From an uncultured Bacteroidia bacterium (GTDB lineage: Bacteria; Bacteroidota; Bacteroidia; Bacteroidales; UBA932), in contig CACYGI010000006.1 in assembly GCA_902773925.1 (NCBI GenBank), forward strand, positions 37,434-101,433: a stretch of 64,000 bases of DNA, given 5' to 3'. The stretch's first letter is position 1. Each line of letters begins with the position of its first letter. Below, in pieces: positions 44,986 to 52,633 of this stretch. The translations under genes and the position numbers were made by a program. The notes under the pieces are model-generated. The model was not told the origin of the DNA and ran no database searches. It worked only from the letters and a program-made list of their open reading frames with translations.

Positions 44986-45993
44986 ATGAAGGTCAACGGG
45001 CAGAAGAAAACGGTAGAAGTGGCGGCGGCGGTTATTTTTGACGGGGCGAAGGTGCTGGCCACAAGGAGGCTCGGGGGACCGTGGGACGGCTGGTGGGAGT
45101 TCCCGGGCGGAAAGATCGAAAGCGGCGAGAATGCAGGCGATGCGGCAGTGCGCGAATTGCGCGAAGAGCTCGACGTGGATATCACCCTGAAGGGCCTTCT
45201 GAGCATTCTCGAGTGGGATTATCCGGAGTTTCATCTTCGGATGCACTGCTTCGAAAGCCGCCTCGCAGATCCTGCCCACGCTATGCATCTGAGCAGTCAC
45301 AGCGCTGCCTGCTGGCTCGCTCCCGGCAAACTCTATTCGGTCCGCTGGCTGCCTGCAGACCTTCAGTTCATCAAGTCTCTCGACCTGCTGCAATATATCA
45401 AGCAAAACATCATTACAAGATACGACCACTTCGACCGCGGGCACGATCGCAATCACGTTGAGACGGTCATCTCACAAGCGATGCATCTGGCTGATTTCTA
45501 CGATGTGGACCGTATGATGCTGTACACGGCGGCTGCTTATCACGATACCGGCATCTGCGAAGGTCGCGAGCATCATCATACAGTTTCCGGACGGATCATC
45601 AGGGAGGATTCCCGACTGCGCGAGTATTTCACTCCCGACCAGATCGAGACCATCGCACAGGCGGCGGAGGATCATCGGGCTTCGGCTAAGACAGCCCCCA
45701 GAAGCATATATGGAAGGCTTTTGGCGGAGGCTGACCGCATCATCGAGCCTATGACCATCATCCGCAGGACAGTGCAGTTCGGACTGAGCCACGAGCCTCA
45801 ACTGGACCGCGAAGGACAGTGGGAACGGACGCATTCACACCTTAAGGAGAAGTACGGCGAAGGCGGCTATCTGAAGCTATGGATTCCGGAATCAGACAAT
45901 GCCGAACGGCTTGCGGCCCTGCGCAAGATTATCGCCGACACTCCCCGACTCCGCACTATATTCGACGAGATTTATAAGGAAGAGACGCGCTAA
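44986..45993 (+). CDS. Nudix hydrolase-HD phosphohydrolase fusion
   Basis: 335 residues. Residues 1-130 are a MutT-like Nudix domain: EFPGGKIESGENAGDAAVREL and REELDV (box at 42-64), with the preceding VLATRRLGGPWDGWWEFPGG typical of 8-oxo-dGTP or CTP pyrophosphohydrolases. Residues about 140-335 are an HD domain: YDHFDRGHDRNHVETVI, AAAYHDTG with His186-Asp187, EGREHHHTVSGRII and LLAEADRI. HD proteins of this kind hydrolyse nucleotides or phosphoesters. Fusion suggests two steps of nucleotide clean-up. The substrate is not deducible. Confidence 0.88.
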   Translation: MKVNGQKKTVEVAAAVIFDGAKVLATRRLGGPWDGWWEFPGGKIESGENAGDAAVRELREELDVDITLKGLLSILEWDYPEFHLRMHCFESRLADPAHAMHLSSHSAACWLAPGKLYSVRWLPADLQFIKSLDLLQYIKQNIITRYDHFDRGHDRNHVETVISQAMHLADFYDVDRMMLYTAAAYHDTGICEGREHHHTVSGRIIREDSRLREYFTPDQIETIAQAAEDHRASAKTAPRSIYGRLLAEADRIIEPMTIIRRTVQFGLSHEPQLDREGQWERTHSHLKEKYGEGGYLKLWIPESDNAERLAALRKIIADTPRLRTIFDEIYKEETR

Positions 45994-45994
45994 C

Positions 45995-46090
45995 TTCAGC
46001 TTCGCCCCTACGCGCCTCGAAGTCATATTTTTGAACGCACTAGTGCTTTGCAAATAATATAATTATCTCGGTTCCACCAGGCCCCGCGCA
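45995..46090 (+). repeat. Dispersed palindromic repeat A, copy 4 (decayed ends)
   Basis: Starts within two bases of the Nudix-HD stop codon. Left end CAGCTTCGCCCC, arms GTCATATT and AATATAAT around TTTG...GCAAA, then GGTTCCACCAGGCCCCGCGCAG. The right outer GCCGGC is lost. The following 46091-46187 holds nothing else that I recognise. Confidence 0.75.
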
Positions 46091-46187
46091 GATGTTGAGA
46101 CGCCCGCCCGGGCATCTCAGCAGCAAGCGGCGTGATTAACCGGTATAAAATTGCACCAACTGACCGTAATTACATAGAAAAGTGACT

Positions 46188-46496
46188 TCAAGATTTTGTC
46201 TCTTTTGACATAAGATCCCTCTTGTTTCGGCCGACATAAACGAAATACAGGCAAAGGTCAACCGATACGAGTATCGCGTTGAAGACGTACAGCCAGATGA
46301 CAAAATCGTAGTTGTGCAACAGTTTGTGTATGATTCCAAATATATATCCAAGGATGACGAGAGACATAAATAAGGGACTCTTGCCTATCACCACTTTCGT
46401 CCGCAGGGACTTGGCGATGGACACCGGCCAGCTTACCGCAAAACAGAGGAGGAAAAGCACCTCGAAGATGCTGTCCCAGAAATTAATACCTGCCAT
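46188..46496 (-). CDS. Small PQ-loop-like (SemiSWEET-type) membrane protein
   Basis: 102 residues with three hydrophobic segments (about 8-26, 42-60, 66-86). SWPVSIAKSLRTKVVIGKSPLF after the first helix resembles the PQ-loop of the MtN3/SemiSWEET group, which are three-helix half-transporters working as dimers. The function is uncertain; transport of a small sugar or acid would fit. It follows the CoA-transferase gene by nine bases, so it should share its cobalamin-riboswitch control. Confidence 0.55.
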   Translation of the reverse strand: MAGINFWDSIFEVLFLLCFAVSWPVSIAKSLRTKVVIGKSPLFMSLVILGYIFGIIHKLLHNYDFVIWLYVFNAILVSVDLCLYFVYVGRNKRDLMSKETKS

Positions 46497-46505
46497 AATA
46501 ATCTA

Positions 46506-47825
46506 TTAAAAAACGTTGTGACTGCAAATGTAATGATAGTGCGGACCGAAGCGGTGGAAAGCAGCCTCTTCAAGCCCTTCCTGGAACTGCGGATGCGCCA
46601 CTGAAATGATGAGTTTGGCACGTTCCTGAAGCGAACGGCCGTAAAGGTTGACGGCTCCGTATTCGGTTACGAACCAGTGAATATGATTGCGCGTGGTGAC
46701 AGCACCTGAGCCCAGGTCAAGGGCAGGAACTATCTTGTTTATCCCCTTGCGGGTCGTGGACGGCATCGCAATAATCGCTTTACCACCGCGCGAACGCGAC
46801 GCACCGTATACATAATCGATCTGACCGCCGACTCCGGAGTAAATTCTTTCGCCAAGCGAATCGGCACAGACCTGACCCGAAAGGTCAATCTGAATGGCCG
46901 AATTGATGGATGTCATCCTGGGCTGCTGTGCTATGATGAACGGATCGTTGGTATATTCGACATCCTTCATAGCCACCAGAGGATTGCCGTCGATGAAGTT
47001 GTATATCTTCTGCGATCCCATCACAAAAGTCGAAACAATCTTGCCACGGTCGAGCTTCTTGCGCATACCGGTGATGACGCCCTTCTTGATAAGCGGCAGG
47101 ATACCGTCAGAAAACATCTCAGTGTGGATACCAAGATCCTTATGGTTACCCAGACAAGAGAGAATCGCATTCGGAATGGAACCGATACCCATCTGGAGGC
47201 AGGCACCGTCCTCAATCAGCTCGGCGCAGTAGCGTCCGATAGTCTTCTCGACCTCATTCGGTTCGGGCATCTCTACCGACAGCAGTGGCGTATCGTCCTC
47301 GACGAAATAATTGATCTTGCTGATATGGATCAGAGAATCGCCCATCGACCGGGGAACGTTGCGGTTGACTACCGCGATGGTAAATTCTGCACACTCCATA
47401 GCGGCCAGCGTAGCATCGACCGACGGACCGAGGGATACATATCCGAATTTATCCGGCGGACTCACCTGAATCATTGCCACATTACACTTAATATAGCCTT
47501 CGCGGTAAAGTCGCGAGGTCTCTCCAAGGAAGACCGGAATATAATCCGCAAGGCCTTTCTGGACGCTCTGGCGGACATTTGCACCAACGAAGAACGCATT
47601 GTGCTGGAAGATACCCTCGAACTCCGGATTGACATAAGGTGCTGCTCCTTCCGTATGCAGGTGATGGATATAAACGTTTTTCAACTCACCGGCGCGGCCG
47701 CGATCGCAAAGTGCCTTCACAAGACACTGGGGTACGTTCGACACCGAGCTGATATGGACGTGGTCACCTGACTTGATAACCCGCACGGCCTCTTCGGCCG
47801 TAACTACTTGATACTGTTTTTTCAT
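46506..47825 (-). CDS. Acetyl-CoA hydrolase/transferase family CoA-transferase
   Basis: 439 residues, start at 47825 (MKKQYQVVTAEEAVRVIKSG). Family I CoA-transferase of the Cat1/Cat2/Ach1 group, using an acyl-glutamyl-CoA intermediate. LGIHTEMFSDG near 230-240 carries the likely catalytic Glu and YSGVGGQIDY near 327-336 the conserved GGQ loop. Candidate substrates are 4-hydroxybutyrate, succinate, propionate, butyrate and acetate. An in-frame opening to 48017 is really the riboswitch leader. Translation depends on a cobalamin riboswitch at 47950-48092. The gene leads a two-gene operon with the PQ-loop-like protein. Confidence 0.88.
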   Translation of the reverse strand: MKKQYQVVTAEEAVRVIKSGDHVHISSVSNVPQCLVKALCDRGRAGELKNVYIHHLHTEGAAPYVNPEFEGIFQHNAFFVGANVRQSVQKGLADYIPVFLGETSRLYREGYIKCNVAMIQVSPPDKFGYVSLGPSVDATLAAMECAEFTIAVVNRNVPRSMGDSLIHISKINYFVEDDTPLLSVEMPEPNEVEKTIGRYCAELIEDGACLQMGIGSIPNAILSCLGNHKDLGIHTEMFSDGILPLIKKGVITGMRKKLDRGKIVSTFVMGSQKIYNFIDGNPLVAMKDVEYTNDPFIIAQQPRMTSINSAIQIDLSGQVCADSLGERIYSGVGGQIDYVYGASRSRGGKAIIAMPSTTRKGINKIVPALDLGSGAVTTRNHIHWFVTEYGAVNLYGRSLQERAKLIISVAHPQFQEGLEEAAFHRFGPHYHYICSHNVF

Positions 47826-47886
47826 ACAAACACAGTTGTACAGTTTAACTTCAAAAAACAGCAGCAAGAGGACAAAAAGAGAAACA

Positions 47887-47911
47887 GTGACGGCACAAGC
47901 CGGCCCATCAC
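47887..47911 (-). promoter_or_regulatory. Hairpin in the riboswitch expression platform
   Basis: On the minus strand GTGATGG pairs with CCGTCAC (one G-T pair) around an 11-base GC-rich loop, followed by a U-rich run (TGTTTCTCTTTTTG). It lies between the aptamer and the ATG and could act as an intrinsic terminator formed when cobalamin binds. Confidence 0.5.
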
Positions 47912-47949
47912 GGTAATTCCCATGCTCTTGTTCCCGAAAGCTGCGAATA

Positions 47950-48092
47950 ACGGAAACGGGCAGGTCTTCTGGCTTGTTCCTCTTCCGGTGCCTTCCCGTC
48001 CCGAAGGTCAGTGGCACATAATACCGGAAGCAAAAACGGAACTCACAGCTACGGGCATAGCTCCTGATTTACACAGGATTCCCTATTAATCG
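47950..48092 (-). ncRNA. Cobalamin riboswitch (class I)
   Basis: Read on the minus strand the aptamer core is collinear with the consensus: GGGAATCCTGTG, AAATCAGGAGC, GCCCGTAGCTGTGAG, GCCACTG, CGGGAAGGC, and the B12 box AGCCAGAAGACCTGCC (complement of 47959-47974). A -7 box sits 20 bases upstream. Binding of adenosylcobalamin to class I aptamers normally switches the downstream gene off. It precedes the CoA-transferase gene with a 125-base platform, whereas neither cob operon in this window has one. Confidence 0.92.
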
Positions 48093-48111
48093 CGAGAACC
48101 CGATTCCGCTG

Positions 48112-48119
48112 CAAAGTTA
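48112..48119 (-). promoter_or_regulatory. -7 box of the riboswitch operon
   Basis: Minus strand TAACTTTG just upstream of the aptamer, predicting a transcript start near 48106. Confidence 0.65.
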
Positions 48120-48192
48120 CACAAAAAACCGATTGTTATCTGATTGTTGATAAAATAACTCGAAGTGTCAGCAAAAACCCCGGTTTTTTGGA

Positions 48193-48200
48193 TACATTTG
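48193..48200 (+). promoter_or_regulatory. -7 box of the nuclease/TonB operon
   Basis: TACATTTG, 61 bases before the ATG at 48262. A near-palindrome AAAAACC-CC-GGTTTTTT lies at 48173-48189 over the spacer region and could be an operator; this is a guess. No sigma/anti-sigma genes adjoin the operon. Confidence 0.6.
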
Positions 48201-48261
48201 TATTTTATAGACCGAAACATCCGAAAACGTCGAAAAATATTCACTATCATCCAATACAATT

Positions 48262-50319
48262 ATGAAAATCAAACAGTTGCTCGTTATCTTCCTTTGCGCT
48301 GCAGCATTTGCACTGTCAGGGTGCAATCCGGAGGTTCCGTTCCTGGAGTCCGACCTTCTGGTGACACGTCAGGCAGATGAAGATTCACTCAAGTTTGACG
48401 TCAAAGGTGAGACCAAGCGCATTACGGTGCAGAGCACCCGCGCGTGGACCATCACTGGCATTCCCGAATGGGCAAGTTTTGACATTGAAGGCGGCGAGGC
48501 ATCCCTGCTTCCCGTCCAGGTCAACATCACCGTCCCCGAAAACACCGGCTTTACCCGCCGTGCCGAGATCATCATCGATGCCGGCATCAGCAAGACCCAC
48601 ATGATCATGTACCAGAACGGTCCGGACGGAGATGACGACGAAGTCATCAACATCTCCTGCGCGGATTTTGCGAAGCTCAAGGACAACGACGGCAACACAT
48701 ACCGTCTCAAGGGTACTATCAGCGGCTCGATCAACACCCAGTACGGCAACTTCGACGTCGTGGACGAGACCGGTACGGTCTATGTCTATGGTTGCGTCAA
48801 CGTCAGCCAGTGGACCAGCATGCTCAAGAAGGGCAACATCATCTCCATAACCGGCACGAAGGATACGTTCAACGGCAAGGTCGAGATGAAGAACGGCCTT
48901 ATCGAGAACATCGAGGCCGGCGGCATCATTCCTCCCGAGACCATCATCGACATCAGCATCGCAGACTTCCTCCAGCTGCCCGATGACGATGGCAACAACT
49001 ACCGCATCAAGGGTACCATCACCGGCGCCATCAACACCCAGTACGGCAACTTCGACGTCACCGACGGCACCTCGACCGTGTATGTCTATGGCTGCACCAA
49101 TGTCTCCGAATGGGTTGACAAGCTCAAGAAGGGCAACAGCATCTCCATCTACGGTCCAAAGACCACCTACACCAACAAGACCACCGGCGAGACCAAGATA
49201 GAGATGAAGGACGGTACGATCGAGAGCATCACAGAGGGCAGCACGCCTCCTACCCCGTCCACCATCATCGACATCAGCATCGCCGGATTCCTCCAGCTGC
49301 CCGATGACGACGGCAACAACTACCGCATCAGCGGCACGATCAGCGGTGCGATCAACACCCAGTACGGCAACTTCGACGTCACCGACGGCACTTCGACCGT
49401 GTATGTGTACGGCTGTACGAACGTCGCCGACTGGAAGGACCAGCTCAAGGCGGGCAACAGCATCACCATCTACGGCCCCAAGACCACCTACACGGACAAG
49501 AACGGCAACTCCAAGATAGAGATGGTCGACGGTACTATCGAGAAGATTGAAGGCGGTTCGACTCCGGCCACGATCATCGACATCAGCGTCGCGGACTTCC
49601 TCCTTCTGCCCGACAATGACGGCAACTACTACCGACTGAAGGGCACCGTCGGGGGCAACATCAACACCCAGTACGGCAACTTCGACGTGACCGACGCAAC
49701 GGGCACCGTCTATGTGTACGGCTGCTCCAACATCGACCAGTGGAAGAGCAAGCTCGTAAACGGCGCGACCATCTCCATCTACGGCACGAAGACCACATAT
49801 ACCAACGCCGGCACCGGCGAAAGCAAGATCGAGATGATCAACGGTACTATCGAGAGCCTCGAGGGCGGAGACACTCCCACCCCGGGCGGCGACATTACCG
49901 CTACGCATCCCTTCACCAGCACGCTCACGTGGACGGTCGGCACCAGCGGCTATGACGCAGAGGTTGTCATCAGCGGCGCCAGTTATCCGGCATTCAAGCT
50001 CGGCACGAGCAGCAAGGTCGGCACGGCATCGGTCAAGGTTCCCGCAGGAACGGCCAAGATCGGATTCTACGCCCTGGGCTGGTCCAACAAGGCAGGTGTG
50101 ATCGAGATCACCGGCGGCGGCCTCGACAAGAAGACCGTCACCGCAGCGACCAACGCCGGCGTCAACAACAACTCGCCGTTCACGATCACCAAGCTCGCCG
50201 ACTCGGATTATTACACGATCGAGTTCAATGCGGCACTTACGACCGAGGCGACCCTGACATTCACCTCCACGAGCGCCGGCTACCGCAGCGTAGTATTCGG
50301 CCTCAACAAGGTTGACTAA
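48262..50319 (+). CDS. Surface lipoprotein with BACON domain and four tandem OB-fold repeats
   Basis: 685 residues; lipoprotein signal MKIKQLLVIFLCAAAFALSGC. Residues about 35-120 form a BACON-like domain (WTITGIPEWASFDIEGG...VPENTGFTRRAEIIID). Four repeats starting near 128, 228, 335 and 438 share YRIKGTI-x-G-INTQYGNFDVTD-GTxxVYVYGC...WKxKLKxGNxISIYG, the pattern of OB-fold nucleic-acid-binding modules such as YdeI/DUF5689-like domains. Residues from about 545 form a separate beta domain (HPFTSTLTWTVGTSGYDA). It is the first gene of a five-gene operon with two secreted nucleases and a TonB receptor, so a role in holding nucleic acid at the surface is inferred. Confidence 0.85.
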   Translation: MKIKQLLVIFLCAAAFALSGCNPEVPFLESDLLVTRQADEDSLKFDVKGETKRITVQSTRAWTITGIPEWASFDIEGGEASLLPVQVNITVPENTGFTRRAEIIIDAGISKTHMIMYQNGPDGDDDEVINISCADFAKLKDNDGNTYRLKGTISGSINTQYGNFDVVDETGTVYVYGCVNVSQWTSMLKKGNIISITGTKDTFNGKVEMKNGLIENIEAGGIIPPETIIDISIADFLQLPDDDGNNYRIKGTITGAINTQYGNFDVTDGTSTVYVYGCTNVSEWVDKLKKGNSISIYGPKTTYTNKTTGETKIEMKDGTIESITEGSTPPTPSTIIDISIAGFLQLPDDDGNNYRISGTISGAINTQYGNFDVTDGTSTVYVYGCTNVADWKDQLKAGNSITIYGPKTTYTDKNGNSKIEMVDGTIEKIEGGSTPATIIDISVADFLLLPDNDGNYYRLKGTVGGNINTQYGNFDVTDATGTVYVYGCSNIDQWKSKLVNGATISIYGTKTTYTNAGTGESKIEMINGTIESLEGGDTPTPGGDITATHPFTSTLTWTVGTSGYDAEVVISGASYPAFKLGTSSKVGTASVKVPAGTAKIGFYALGWSNKAGVIEITGGGLDKKTVTAATNAGVNNNSPFTITKLADSDYYTIEFNAALTTEATLTFTSTSAGYRSVVFGLNKVD
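48645..49860 (+). repeat. Four coding tandem repeats of about 300 bp
   Basis: Units begin near 48645, 48943, 49264 and 49573 with ATCATCGACATCAGC-like sequence and share AACACCCAGTACGGCAACTT. The near-identity at DNA level (especially between units two and three) indicates recent duplication or gene conversion. They encode the OB-fold repeats of the lipoprotein. Confidence 0.9.
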
Positions 50320-50322
50320 GAT

Positions 50323-51552
50323 ATGCGCAGCTTACGTTACAGGATAATCCCCGTGATGCTGACGGTATTTGCCGCCGGCATCGCGGCCGTATCCTGCGAC
50401 AAGCCGCAGGAGGATCCCGTCAGCGTAAGCATCCGCAAGGGAGAAGCCGAATACCCCTCTTCCAACCAGTTCGTCACGGTCACTGCCACCGGCCAGTGGG
50501 AGCTGAGCATCTCATTCCCCGATGCGACCGAGGAGGACTTCACCCAGTGGGGCTATCTGGGCGAGCGGGACAATGCCACGATCAGCGGCTCGGGCCCCCG
50601 CAAGGACATAGTCCTGGGCTGGACGGCCAACAACTCTTTCGAGGCCCGCAGACTCTGGCTGGTGCTGCGCAGCGGCACGCAGGCGGATTCGTGCATGTTC
50701 GTCCAGCAGGCAAAGGCCCAGCAGGGCGGCACCGGCGACCTGCCCACGACGCTCGTCAACGAGCCTGCCCCCGAATGGCTCGAGCTACCCGCCACATCAG
50801 ACAGCGACGGGCTGTATTTCGTCACCCACAGTGCCCCGATCAACGGCCGCGAAGTCCGCAACTACTCGATGTACTGGGACAAGGATGCACTTGTGGCCCA
50901 CTGGGTCGCATACCCCCTCAACTCCTGGTACATCAGCAACGGCGGACGCACGGACGAATGGGATATCGATCCCAAATACCCGTTCAATTACCAGCCGGTG
51001 CTCTACGGCGCATTCCGCCGGAGCAACCTCGGCCGGTCATTCTCGCGCGGTCATCAGTGCCCCTCGGCCGACCGCCTGAGTTACGAGTCCAACCTCCAGA
51101 CCTTCTACGGCACCAATATGACGCCGCAGCTGGGCGAGCTCAACTCCTACGCGTGGGCGAAGCTCGAAGGGATGGTCCGGGACTGGTCAAAGAAAGTCGA
51201 TACGCTATACGTCGTTACGGGCTGCACGATAAAGGGCAGCGAAGAATATGCATACGACAATTACGGCAAGGCCGTCACCGTTCCGACGGGCTATTTCAAG
51301 GCGCTGCTCGGCTATTCGAAGAACGGCACGCCCTCCCCTTCGACCGGCGGCTACCTGGGCATCGGATTCTATTTCGAGCATCGGCGCTATACCAACAGCG
51401 ACGCTACGGTGATGCAGCAGGCGATGACTCTCGACGCACTGGAAGAGCTTACGGGATTTGACTTTTTCTGCAATCTACCCAAGAAAATCGGAAACGACCA
51501 GGCGGCCAGGGTCGAAAGCACTCTGGAATCCTGGTGGAACAACAATAAATAG
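50323..51552 (+). CDS. DNA/RNA non-specific endonuclease (NUC1) lipoprotein
   Basis: 409 residues. Hydrophobic signal ending FAAGIAAVSC, a BACON-like N-terminal domain (about 35-135, ending SCMFVQQAKAQ), then a beta-beta-alpha-metal nuclease of the Serratia nuclease type. The active site is SFSRGHQCPSADRLSY with His244 as general base and Asn265 in GTNMTPQ as the Mg ligand. The usual DRGH reads SRGH here, a variant I recall from other Bacteroidota members. It should cut single- and double-stranded DNA and RNA at the cell surface. It starts four bases after the OB-fold lipoprotein gene. Confidence 0.9.
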   Translation: MRSLRYRIIPVMLTVFAAGIAAVSCDKPQEDPVSVSIRKGEAEYPSSNQFVTVTATGQWELSISFPDATEEDFTQWGYLGERDNATISGSGPRKDIVLGWTANNSFEARRLWLVLRSGTQADSCMFVQQAKAQQGGTGDLPTTLVNEPAPEWLELPATSDSDGLYFVTHSAPINGREVRNYSMYWDKDALVAHWVAYPLNSWYISNGGRTDEWDIDPKYPFNYQPVLYGAFRRSNLGRSFSRGHQCPSADRLSYESNLQTFYGTNMTPQLGELNSYAWAKLEGMVRDWSKKVDTLYVVTGCTIKGSEEYAYDNYGKAVTVPTGYFKALLGYSKNGTPSPSTGGYLGIGFYFEHRRYTNSDATVMQQAMTLDALEELTGFDFFCNLPKKIGNDQAARVESTLESWWNNNK

Positions 51553-51554
51553 CG

Positions 51555-52628
51555 ATGAAGAAAACACTTCTGACATTTCTGCTCACCTGTCTGATGCTCC
51601 TGCCGGCCTTCGGCAAGGACACCGGCAGGCGGAGCTACGTCATCGGTTTCTACAACCTCGAGAACCTTTTCGACACGTACGACGACCCGGCAAAGAACGA
51701 CCAGGAGTTCCTGCCTGACGGCAAGAATGAGTGGACCGAGGCCAAGTACGCGAAGAAGCTTCACAATATGGCCAAGGTCATCCACGCGATGAAGGAAGAC
51801 AACGGCAAGTGGCACACCATCCTCGGCATCAGCGAGATCGAAAACCGCCTGGTGATCGAGGACCTCGTGGCCGAGCCCGCCATCGCCGAGGCCAACTACC
51901 AGATAGTGCATTACGACGGGCCGGACCGCCGCGGCGTGGACGTCGCGCTTCTCTACAAGCCCGAGGAGTTCACCCTGATCGAGAGCCAGTCCATCCCCTT
52001 CTCATTCGAAGGTACAAATGTGGCCATCACGCTCACTCAGGCGGAGCAGGACTATTTCCGCACCCGCGACATCCTGATGGTGCGCGGCACGATCGACGGC
52101 GAGATGTTCGCCTTCTACGTGACGCACCTGCCTTCGCGCATCGGCGGCAAGGGTTCTGACCTTCGCAGTCTCGGCGCCGAGATCATCTACAAGGACGCAA
52201 TGCGCCTGATGCAGGAGTATCCCGGCATCAAGATAGCCGTAATGGGCGATATGAATGACGACCCGTTCAACGAGAGCATGGAGGTCTGGCTGCACGGCCG
52301 CGAAAATCTTGAAGACGTCGGCGAAGAGGATTTCTACAATCCGTTCTACCGGATGCTCAAAGACGGCTACGGCACACTCTGCTACCAGGGCGTCTGGAGC
52401 ATTTTCGACCAGATACTGGTCAATTACAACCTGGCAAAGGCACCCGAAGGCACGCTGCAGCTTCGGCGCATCGTCAAGGACACCTACCACGGCCGCGTTT
52501 TCAAGAAGCCGTTTATGACCACCCAGAAAGGCCAGTATAAGGGTTATCCCTTCCGCACTTTCTCCGGAGGCGCATTCATCAACGGATTTTCAGACCACTA
52601 TCCGACCTATATTGTAATAAGCAAATAA
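51555..52628 (+). CDS. Secreted endonuclease/exonuclease/phosphatase family enzyme
   Basis: 357 residues with signal peptide MKKTLLTFLLTCLMLLPAFG. The EEP (DNase I-like) fold is complete: FYNLENLFD (Asn34), ISEIENR (Glu94/Glu96), YDGPDRRGVDVALLY, FYVTHLPSRIGG, AVMGDMNDDP and SDHYPTYIV (catalytic Asp-His). Its acid-rich set of catalytic residues suggests an active nuclease or phosphodiesterase. Lacking a lipobox Cys it is probably periplasmic, downstream of the surface NUC1 enzyme. Start three bases after the NUC1 gene stops. Confidence 0.9.
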   Translation: MKKTLLTFLLTCLMLLPAFGKDTGRRSYVIGFYNLENLFDTYDDPAKNDQEFLPDGKNEWTEAKYAKKLHNMAKVIHAMKEDNGKWHTILGISEIENRLVIEDLVAEPAIAEANYQIVHYDGPDRRGVDVALLYKPEEFTLIESQSIPFSFEGTNVAITLTQAEQDYFRTRDILMVRGTIDGEMFAFYVTHLPSRIGGKGSDLRSLGAEIIYKDAMRLMQEYPGIKIAVMGDMNDDPFNESMEVWLHGRENLEDVGEEDFYNPFYRMLKDGYGTLCYQGVWSIFDQILVNYNLAKAPEGTLQLRRIVKDTYHGRVFKKPFMTTQKGQYKGYPFRTFSGGAFINGFSDHYPTYIVISK

Positions 52629-52633
52629 ACCAT

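Noticed and set aside
47826..48017. N-terminal extension of the CoA-transferase reading frame
   Set aside because: The stretch contains the riboswitch platform and part of the aptamer; the family N-terminus begins at 47825.
48645..49860. Regularly spaced repeats considered as a CRISPR array
   Set aside because: The units are about 300 bp, continuous and in frame, and encode similar protein modules; there are no short repeat-spacer units and no cas genes.
48385..49908. A 507-codon open frame on the minus strand opposite the OB-fold repeats
   Set aside because: It mirrors the sense-strand repeats and lacks promoter and motifs; the sense frame has a lipoprotein signal and domain pattern.
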